Shown here in pieces: positions 9,307 to 19,300 of a stretch of DNA of 64,000 bases. Under the pieces are notes generated by a model, which was not told the origin of the DNA, searched no databases, and saw only the letters and a list, made by a program, of their open reading frames with translations. The DNA comes from an uncultured Chitinophaga sp. (GTDB lineage Bacteria; Bacteroidota; Bacteroidia; Cytophagales; Cyclobacteriaceae): positions 1,302,001-1,366,000 of the forward strand of contig CABHOK010000003.1 in NCBI GenBank assembly GCA_902168205.1, in the 5' to 3' direction. Each line of letters starts with the position of its first letter. Within the stretch, counting starts at the first letter, position 1. Made by a program: the position numbers and the translations under genes.

Positions 9307-9855
9307 ATGAGGGATTTTCAGTTTTGGCTGTATGTGATTATAGGCGTCATCTACCTGTTAACCAGGTTAAAGAAGAAGCCTGAGCAGCCGAGTGATTTTC
9401 CTTCGAAGGGACCGGAGAAGCCAGTTCAAAAGTTTGAGCCACCTACTGCAAAACCATCTACTGCTGCATTACCCAAGCCGTTGACGTTCGAAGAGTTGCT
9501 GAAAGAAATTACAGAAGGCAAATCGCAGGAAACAACGAAGCCGCAGCAAGAGTATGTTGATTACGATGATCTGATTGAAGAGGAAGAAAAAGATCTTGAA
9601 GACGTTGACTATGACTATCGTAAACAGGATAAGATCTACGATGTATATGATGAAGGTAAGCGTGAGGCATTCAACAAACTTTCCCTGGAAGAAACGATGA
9701 AGGTGGACGACACGGTTGTGAGTTACGAACGATTTAAAGTGTTCGAAAAGCAACAAAGCCGTGACTTGGTCCAGGAGTATTTAGCAGACTTCAGAGATCC
9801 TGATGGATTGAAGAAGGCTGTCGTTATGGGTGAGATTCTACAACGGAAATTTTAA
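9307..9855 (+). CDS. Small membrane-anchored acidic protein, unknown
   Basis: I do not recognise a named function. The ATG at 9307 is preferred over a TTG three codons upstream. An N-terminal membrane segment (WLYVIIGVIYLL, residues ~5-16) is followed at once by Arg-Leu-Lys-Lys-Lys, predicting a cytoplasmic C-terminus. Residues ~20-60 form a Pro/Lys-rich linker, then LTFEELLKEITEG. A very acidic Asp/Glu/Tyr stretch follows (about residues 85-115), and a C-terminal helical part ends VVMGEILQRKF. Similar short anchored proteins with this C-terminal helix are common and uncharacterised in Cytophagales. It stands alone between pyrG and the adhesin operon and is followed by an imperfect hairpin. 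Confidence 0.8.
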   Translation: MRDFQFWLYVIIGVIYLLTRLKKKPEQPSDFPSKGPEKPVQKFEPPTAKPSTAALPKPLTFEELLKEITEGKSQETTKPQQEYVDYDDLIEEEEKDLEDVDYDYRKQDKIYDVYDEGKREAFNKLSLEETMKVDDTVVSYERFKVFEKQQSRDLVQEYLADFRDPDGLKKAVVMGEILQRKF

Positions 9856-9893
9856 TTTTTTAAGAAAATAGTACATACGAATTAAGGGAAGTT

Positions 9894-9978
9894 AATTTTT
9901 TGAACTGTACGAATTTTTTGAACTGAGTAGTGTAACCCCATCTTTATTCAATAAAGACGGTTACAATAATTTTTTGAA
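9894..9978. repeat. Three AATTTTTTGAA repeats plus imperfect hairpin upstream of adhesin operon
   Basis: AATTTTTTGAACTG occurs at 9894-9907 and again at 9912-9925 (18-bp period); a third copy of the core AATTTTTTGAA is at 9968-9978. Between copies two and three an imperfect hairpin (about 9932-9964, GTAACC...GGTTAC) could terminate the upstream gene. The repeats may be an operator for the 10021-22059 operon. Confidence 0.45.
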
Positions 9979-10020
9979 TAATATTTAGAATATAGATTAA
10001 TCCAACTCATCCTTAAAAAA

Positions 10021-10362
10021 ATGAGAATTTCACTATTCTTCATTGTCTTACTTTCAATAGGTATATCCTTTGTAAGTCGGGCACAATCAACCTGCAAATC
10101 TTCAGTTAAGGTATCCTCTGTTCGCAACGGTATTAAAGTGAATGTTTCCGGTTCAGGAGAGTTCTCGGGTAAACTGATTCAATACGAAGGAATAAATGAA
10201 ATCGTGGTGAAAGAGTTTTCTGGTTCAAACGCGAAGAGCTTTTTGTTTGAAAACCTTGCGACTGACAAGAGTTATGTAGTAAAAGTTGCCTTCCATAATG
10301 AGCAGGACTTCCTGTGCAGAAATAAAGTTTCAGAATTCATTGATCTAAAAGGAGGGAAATAA
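10021..10362 (+). CDS. Small secreted protein coupled to the giant adhesin, unknown
   Basis: A 113-residue secreted protein with no named family that I recognise. The signal peptide is MRISLFFIVLLSIGISFVSRAQ with cleavage likely after AQ. The mature ~90 residues alternate polar and hydrophobic residues as in a single beta-sandwich (fibronectin III/Ig-like) domain, with two Cys near the ends (TCKSS and FLCRN) that could form a disulfide. Its stop is 3 bp before the start of the 3897-residue adhesin, and the adhesin's strong ribosome site lies inside its last codons, so the two are co-translated and presumably work together. No sorting domain is present, so after Sec export it probably stays in the periplasm. 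Confidence 0.85.
   Translation: MRISLFFIVLLSIGISFVSRAQSTCKSSVKVSSVRNGIKVNVSGSGEFSGKLIQYEGINEIVVKEFSGSNAKSFLFENLATDKSYVVKVAFHNEQDFLCRNKVSEFIDLKGGK
10349..10356 (+). promoter_or_regulatory. Strong Shine-Dalgarno AAGGAGGG for the giant adhesin
   Basis: AAGGAGGG lies 9 bp before the ATG at 10366, inside the end of the preceding gene. Such a full Shine-Dalgarno is unusual in Bacteroidota, which mostly use weak or no SD, and suggests high translation or coupling of the adhesin. Confidence 0.7.
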
Positions 10363-10365
10363 TAT

Positions 10366-13300
10366 ATGCTGAAAACTCTTTACAAATATTTTTTAGCCTT
10401 AGCATTCCCACTAGTCTTATTATCGTCACACACGGCTATAGGCCAATGTTTAACAACAAATGTCTCCAGTCAGGATGTAAACTGTAACGGTGGTAACGAT
10501 GGTCAGATTATCGTAACCGTCAATACTGGTGTGGCTCCTTATCGTTACGATTTATATTATGATGATAGCGGGTTAACACTCTTGGGAAGTGTAACGACAT
10601 CCAGCACGTCTGTAACCTTTACAACAGGCAATGGTACGCTTACTGAACCGGGTGCAGAAACATTTGGTATTCCTGCCAATACTGGAGTAAGTCAATATAG
10701 AGTTATTGTTCAGGCCAGCGGTACTGGTAACATTGTCTGTGAACGTAAAACATCATTTGTTACTATAGACGAACCAACCAACCCACTGGCAATTACGGTA
10801 AACTCAATTAATCCCGATTGTAATCCGTCCGTGGGTATAGGTGAAGGTGACGTGAACATAACTGCATCAGGTGGTACATCGCCTTATACATTTTTATGGT
10901 CAGACGGAGCAACATCGGAAGACAGAACAGATATAGACGCGGGTACTTATTCAGTAACAGCAACAGATGCCAACGGATGCCAGACAACTATATCGGTTAC
11001 TATACCAGTCGTAACACAAGCGAATGCAGGTGCCGATCAAACAGTTTGTGCCGATAATACAACACTGGCTGGTAATGCAGCAGGCACCGGAGAGATCGGA
11101 ACCTGGACAGTTGTATCAGGAACCGGAACTTTCACAAATGCTAACTCACCAACTACTACGGTTGGTAATTTGTCTTTTGGGGCCAATGTATTTCGCTGGA
11201 CTATAACTGATTCAGGACTTACCTGTTCGGGAACAACATCAACGGTAACCATTACAAGAAGTACGCCTGCATCGGTAGATGCTGGTGCACCTCAGACTAT
11301 ATGTAACGGAGGTTCCGCTACATTAGCCGGTGTTATTGGAGGTTCCGCCACCAGTGCAACCTGGAGCGGAGGTACCGGTACATTTTCTCCTAACAATGCA
11401 ACTTTAAATGCTACCTATACGCCAAGTGCTGCAGAAATTACTGCAGGCACAGTGACGCTTACATTAACTACCAACGATCCACTCGGACCTTGTCCGGCGG
11501 TGAGTGATAACGTTGTTATTACAATCAATGCAACGGCTACGGTAGACGCAGGTCCTGCCCAAACGATATGCGCTGGTAACACAGTAACATTGGCAGGTAC
11601 TTTTGGTGGATCGGCAACCGGTGTTTCCTGGAGCACTTCCGGTGATGGTACATTCAATAATATAACAAACCCGAATGCGATCTATACTCCGGGTGTAAAT
11701 GACAGAACGGCTGGTACCGTTACATTAACATTATCTACGGATGATCCGGCAGGTCCATGTTTGCCAGCAACGGATAACGTAGTAATTACGATAAGTCCGG
11801 CAGCAACGGTTGATGCTGGTCCTGCGCAAACTGTATGCGGAAGCAGTACGGTAACATTAGCCGGTACGATAGGAGGTTCCGCTACATCAGCAACCTGGTC
11901 TGGCGGTACAGGAACATTTTCTCCTAATAATACAACGCTCACAGCAGTGTATACACCAAGTGCTGCGGAGATTACAGCAGGTTCTGTAACCTTAACCTTA
12001 ACAACGAACGATCCTGCAGGTGCATGTCCGGCAGTTTCTGATAATGTTGTGATTACGCTGGATCCTGTAGCAACGGTAGATGCCGGCCCTGCACAAACTA
12101 TATGTGCCGGAAGCACTGTTACATTAGCCGGAACTATTGGCGGAGCAGCGATCAGTGCAACCTGGAGTGGAGGCGCTGGTACATTTTCTCCGAATGCCAA
12201 CACACTGACTGCAGTATATACACCTACAGCTGCTGAAGTTGCTGCAGGCACTGTAACCCTTACGCTTACTACGAATGATCCTGCAGGTTCATGTCCGGCA
12301 GCAACGGATAATGTTACGATTACCATTTCACCAGCCGCAACGGTGGATGCTGGTCCTGCACAAACTGTGTGCGGAAGCAGCACTGTAACGCTTGCCGGTA
12401 CAATTGGTGGTTCAGCTACCAGTGCAACCTGGAGTGGCGGTACAGGAACATTCTCTCCTAATAATACTACACTCAATGCAGTATATACACCAAGCGCAGC
12501 TGAGATCACGGCCGGTACAGTAACGCTAACGTTAACTACCAACGATCCGGCCGGAGCATGTACAGCCGCTACTGATAATGTGACGATCACACTTGATCCG
12601 GTCGCAACGGTTGATGCCGGTGCAGCGCAATCTATATGTGCCGGAAGTACAGTTACTTTGGCAGGAACTATAGGTGGAGGAGCAACTACAGCAACCTGGA
12701 GCGGTGGCTCGGGTACATTCTCTCCGAACAACTCTACTTTAAATGCAGTATACACACCAAGCGCTGCGGAAGTGGCCGCTGGTACTGTAACGCTTACATT
12801 GACAACAAACGATCCTGCAGGTCTGTGTCCGGCAGCAACGGATAATGTTACGATTACTATATCACCAGCTGCAACTGTTGATGCTGGTCCTGCGCAAGTA
12901 ATATGCGGAGGAAGCACCGTTACCCTTGCCGGTACTATCGGTGGCTCAGCTACCAGTGCAACGTGGAGTGGTGGTACAGGAACATTTGCTCCAAATGCCA
13001 ACACGCTCAATGCAGTCTATACACCAAGTGCTGCGGAAGTTACAGCCGGTACAGTAACGTTGACGTTAACAACCAACGATCCTGCCGGAGCATGTACAGC
13101 TGCTACGGATAATGTTACCATTACTATAAACCAGGCTGCAACGGTTGATGCTGGAACTGCTCAAACTATATGTGCAGGAGGTACTGTTACCCTGGCGGGA
13201 ACTATAGGAGGTTCTGCTACCAGTGCAACCTGGAGTGGAGGTGCCGGAACGTTTGCTCCGAACAGCTCTACTTTAAATGCAGTATATACACCAAGTGCAG

Positions 13301-16300
13301 CAGAAGTTGCTGCAGGTACAGTAACACTAACCTTGACTACGAACGATCCGGCCGGCTCATGTCCCGCTGTATCGGATAACGTAACGATTACAATCTCTCC
13401 AGCTGCGACTGTAGATGCTGGTGCAGCTCAGACTATATGTGGAAGTGGAACAGTAACACTCGCAGGTACTATTGGTGGCTCAGCTACCAGTGCAACGTGG
13501 AGTGGAGGTACCGGAACATTTTCTCCGAATGCGACTACACTGAATGCAGTATATACACCAAGTGCAGCAGAAATTACTGCAGGTACAGTAACGCTGACGT
13601 TGACTACCAATGATCCTGCAGGAGCATGTACCGCAGCAACCGATAATGTGACTATTACTATTGATCAACCTGCTACGGTTGATGCCGGTACAGCACAAAC
13701 TATATGTGCCGGTAGCACAGTTACTCTCGCAGGAACGATAGGAGGTGCAGCTACCAGTGCAACGTGGAGTGGTGGTACCGGAACATTTACTCCGAATGCT
13801 ACTACACTCAATGCAGTATATACACCAAGCGCTGCAGAAGTAGCAGCGGGTACAGTAACCCTTACGTTAACTACCAATGATCCAACGGGTCTGTGTCCGG
13901 CAGCAACGGATAATGTTACGATCACTATTTCGCCAGCCGCAACAGTGGATGCGGGACCAGCACAGGTAATATGCGGTGGAAGCACCGTTACCCTCGCAGG
14001 TACAATTGGTGGCTCAGCTACCAGTGCAACGTGGAGTGGTGGTACAGGAACATTTTCTCCGAATGCAACTACACTGAATGCAGTATATACACCAAGTGCA
14101 GCAGAAATTACAGCGGGTACCGTAACGTTGACATTAACAACGAATGATCCAGCGGGAGCATGTACGGCTGCTACAGATAATGTAACAATCACAATAAATC
14201 AACCTGCCACTGTTGATGCCGGTACAGCACAAACTATATGTGCCGGTAATACAGTAACACTAGCAGGTGTTATTGGAGGTTCAGCTACCAGTGCAACGTG
14301 GAGTGGCGGTACAGGAACATTTGCTCCGAATGCCAACACACTGAACGCTGTATATACACCAAGTGCTGCAGAAGTTACAGCGGGTACAGTAACGTTGACA
14401 TTAACTACCAACGATCCTGCAGGAAGTTGTCCGGCGGTGAGCGACAATGTAGTGATAACCATTACTCCCGCAGCAACTGTAAATGCAGGACCTGACCAAA
14501 GTATATGTGCGGGTAACACCGTAACACTGGCCGGTACAATAGGTGGTTCTGCTACAAGCGGAACCTGGAGTGGCGGTACCGGAACATTTGCTCCAAACGC
14601 TACTACGCTGAACGCAGTCTATACACCGAGTGCTGCAGAAGTTACAGCGGGTACAGTAACCTTAACGCTTACAACGGCCGGGCCATGCGCAGTTGTAACA
14701 GACAACGTAACAATTACAATCAATCCTGCTGCTACTGTAAATGCGGGTCCTGATCAAAGTATATGTGCTGGTAATACGGTAACACTTGCAGGAACAGTGG
14801 GCGGATCTGCTACCGGCGGAACCTGGAGCGGAGGCACCGGAACATTTGCTCCGAATGCGACTACACTGAATGCTGTTTATACTCCAAGTGCTGCAGAAGT
14901 TACAGCCGGTACGGTAACCTTAACACTTACAACGACCGGGCCATGCGCAACACTAACGGATAACGTTACCATTACAATCAATCCTGCCGCCACTGTAAAC
15001 GCCGGACCTGATCAAACGATTTGTGCAGGCAATACGGTAACACTTGCCGGTAGTATAGGAGGTTCTGCTACGGGTGCTACCTGGAGTGGCGGCACCGGAA
15101 CATTTGCTCCGAATGCTAACACACTCAATGCAGTATATACACCAAGTGCTGCCGAAGTTACAGCCGGTACAGTAACCTTAACGCTTACAACGACTGGGCC
15201 ATGCGCAGTAGTAACGGACAATGTAACGATTACCATCAGTCCGGCAGCTACGGCAAATGCCGGACCTGATCAAACGATATGCGCAGGCAGCACAGTAACG
15301 CTGGCAGGATCTGTAAGTGGTGCTGCTACAGGAGGTACCTGGAGTGGTGGCACAGGAACATTTGCTCCGAATGCTAACACGCTCAATGCAGTATATACAC
15401 CAAGTGCCGCGGAAGTATTGGCAGGTACAGTAACGTTGACATTAACAACGACTGGTCCATGCGCAGCGGGAACTGATAATGTAGTAATTACGATCAACCC
15501 TGTCGCTACTGTTGATGCAGGTACAGCACAAACAATTTGTGCAGGCGGTACTGTTACCTTAGCGGGTACGATAGGAGGTTCTGCAACATCGGCTACATGG
15601 TCAGGTGGTACCGGAACATTCAATCCGAACGCTAACACACTCGGTGCAGTATATACGCCGAGCGCAGCAGAAATTGCCGCGGGTACAGTAACATTAACAT
15701 TAACAACGAACGATCCTGCCGGACCATGCGCAGCGGTAAGTGATAACGTAACCATTACCATTAGCCCTGCCGCCACTGTAAATGCCGGACCTGATCAAAC
15801 TATATGCGCAGGTAATACGGTAACGCTGGCCGGATCAGTAGGTGGCTCCGCTACAGGAGGAACCTGGAGTGGAGGTACCGGAACATTTGCTCCAGACGCC
15901 AGCACGCTCACCGCAGTATACACGCCAAGTGCTGCAGAAGTTACAGCCGGTACGGTAACCCTGACGCTTACAACTACGGGCCCGTGCTCTACATTAATAG
16001 ATAATGTCGTAATCACCATTAGTCCTGCAGCAACGGTAACTGCCGGTCCTGATTCAGCTATTTGTGCTGGTAGTTCAATAACATTGGTTGGTGCAGTTGG
16101 TGGCGGAGCTACAGGAGGAATCTGGAGCGGAGGCACCGGTACATTTACACCAAACAATACAACATTAAATGCAGTCTATACACCGAGTGCTGCAGAAGTT
16201 ACAGCGGGTACAGTAACCTTAACACTTACTACCAGCGGACCTTGTGCACCAGTAAGTGATAACGTAACCATTACCATTAGTCCTGCCGCAACCGTGAATG

Positions 16301-19300
16301 CGGGTGCAGACCAGAATATTTGTGCGGGTAGTACAGTTACGCTGGCAGGTACTATTGGAGGTTCTGCATCATCGGCTACATGGTCTGGTGGTACAGGCAC
16401 ATTCGCTCCGAACAATACAACACTCAATGCTATATATACTCCAAGCGCAGCCGAGATCGCTGCGGGTACAGTAACGTTGACATTAACTACCAATGATCCT
16501 GCGGGAGCATGTACAGCAGCAACGGATAACGTAGCGATTACTATAGATGACGCTGCCACTGCAAATGCGGGTACAGATCAGGATATATGTTCAGGTGGTA
16601 CAGTAACGCTGGCCGGATCGGTTAGCGGATCTGCTACAAGCGGAACCTGGAGTGGCGGTACCGGAACATTTACTCCGAACGCCAGCACGTTGAATGCAGT
16701 CTATACACCAAGCGCAGCGGAAGTTGCTGCGGGTACGGTTACACTTACATTGACTACAAATGATCCTGCAGGTTTATGCGATGCAGGTACAGATGATGTG
16801 GTGATAACAATCAATCAGGCTCCGACTGTAGCGAACGCAGGTCCTGATCAAACGGTATGTGGTCCTGCAACATTAGCGGCCAATAACCCGGCCGTTGGAA
16901 CGGGGCAGTGGACAATCGTAAGTGGTACAGGAGGAAGCTTTGGAGATATTGCCGATCCTGCAACAACATTCTCAGGTACAGGAGGTACTACCTATGTATT
17001 ACGTTGGACAATCACCAACGGAACCTGTACAGCAAGTTCGGATGATGTGTCCATTACATTTGATGTCAACACGCCAACAACAGCAAACGCTGGCCCTGAC
17101 CAATCTATATGTAACACAACCACTACACTGGCTGCTAACACAGCGGTAGTAGGTACAGGAGCATGGAGCATCGTGAGTGGTACAGGCGGAAGCTTCGGAA
17201 ACGCAGCCAGTCCTACCAGTACATTTACCGGTACTGCCGGAACTACCTATATATTACGCTGGTCGATAAGCACAGGCGGAAGCTGTGTGCCAAGTACAGA
17301 TGATGTAACTGTTGCTTTTGAAGTAACTCCTACAACAGCGAATGCCGGTACAGATCAAAGTGTGTGTGCTTCAACAGCAACGCTGACTGGCAATACTGCT
17401 ACCATCGGTACAGGCACCTGGACAATTATAAGCGGTACCGGTGGAAGTTTTGCGGATGATAATGATCCGGCTACTGTGTTCACAGGTACAGCAGGACAGA
17501 CATACGTTCTTCAGTGGACAATCGCGAACTCATGCGGTACATCTTCTGATCAGGTAACAATTGAACTGGAAGCTGCTCCGACAACAGCAAATGCAGGTCC
17601 TGACCAAACCGTTTGTGGTCCTGCTACATTGGCGGCCAATAGCCCGACCGTTGGAATAGGTCAGTGGACTATAGTAAGTGGCACGGGAGGAAATCTTGCC
17701 GATGATGCAGATCCTGCAACAACCTTCACAGGTACTGCCGGCACTACCTATGTACTTCGCTGGACAGTCACCAATGGATCATGTGCACCAAGTACAGATG
17801 ATGTGTCGATTACCTTTGATATCAATACTCCAACAACAGCAAACGCTGGTCCTGACCAATCCGTGTGTGGTACATCTACACCACTAGCAGCAAACACTGC
17901 GATTATAGGTACAGGACAGTGGACTATAGTAAGTGGAGCAGGTGGAAGCTTTGGCGATGATGCAGTTCCTACAACTACTTTCACAGGTACAGCAGGAACC
18001 ACGTATGTATTGCGCTGGACAATAACCGGATCATGTGCAACTACCTTTGATGATGTTGAAGTTGTATTTGAACAAGCTCCTACACCAGCGAATGCAGGTC
18101 CGGATCAAACCGTTTGTGGTCCTGCTACATTAGCAGCAAACACACCGGCAATTGGTACGGGTCAATGGTCAATTGTAAGTGGAACAGGTGGAAGCTTTGC
18201 AGATGATACAAATCCTACAACAACATTCTCTGGTACAGGTGGTACTACATACGTAATCCGCTGGACAATCAGCAACGGATCATGTACACCAAGTACAGAT
18301 GATGTATCTATAACTTTCGATATCAATACACCGACTACAGCCAATGCGGGTCCAGACCAGTCGGTTTGTAATACATCAACAGCACTCGCGGCAAACAATC
18401 CGGTAGTGGGTACTGGTGCATGGAGTATTGTGAGTGGAGCAGGTGGTAATTTTGGTGACGCATCAAGCCCTACCAGTACATTTACCGGTACAGCAGGTAC
18501 TACCTATGTATTACGTTGGACAATCAGTACAACAGGAACGTGTACACCAAGCACAGACGATGTAACGATCACATTTGATATTGCACCGACTGTAGCGGAT
18601 GCCGGCCCTGATCAAAGTGTATGTGCTACCACCGTTACATTGGCTGCGAACACAGCTGCAAGTGGTACCGGTACATGGACTATAGTAAGTGGTACAGGCG
18701 GAAGCTTCGCAGATGATAATGATCCTGCGACAGTATTCACCGGTACAGCAGGACAGACGTATGTTCTTCAGTGGACCATCGCGAATACATGTGCGTCAAC
18801 ATCCGACCAGGTAACAATTGAATTGGAAGCTGCTCCGACACCTGCCAATGCTGGTCCTGACCAAACTGTATGCGGTCCTGCTACATTAGCAGCGAATGCA
18901 CCAGTGGTAGGTACAGGTCAGTGGACAGTAGTAAGTGGAACGGGTGGTGTCTTCGCAGATGATTCAAGTCCGACAACAACATTCTCCGGTACAGGTGGAG
19001 CTACTTATGTAATCCGCTGGACAATCACAAACGGATCTTGTACAGCAACATCCGATGATGTATCCATAACATTTGATATCAACACACCAACAACAGCAAA
19101 CGCTGGTCCTGATCAGGCTATATGTAATACTAGTACCACACTGGCTGCGAACACAGCAGTTGTAGGTACAGGAGCATGGAGCGTGGTGAGCGGAACAGGT
19201 GGAGTATTTGGTGATGCATCAAGTCCTACCAGTACATTTACCGGTACAGCAGGAACTGCTTATGTATTACGTTGGACAATCAGTACGACCGGAACCTGTA

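Noticed and set aside
11682-13010. Long antisense open frame (442 codons) opposite the repeats, with similar ones along the array
   Set aside because: Results from the repeat composition of the adhesin gene; it has no independent start signal and mirrors the sense repeat.
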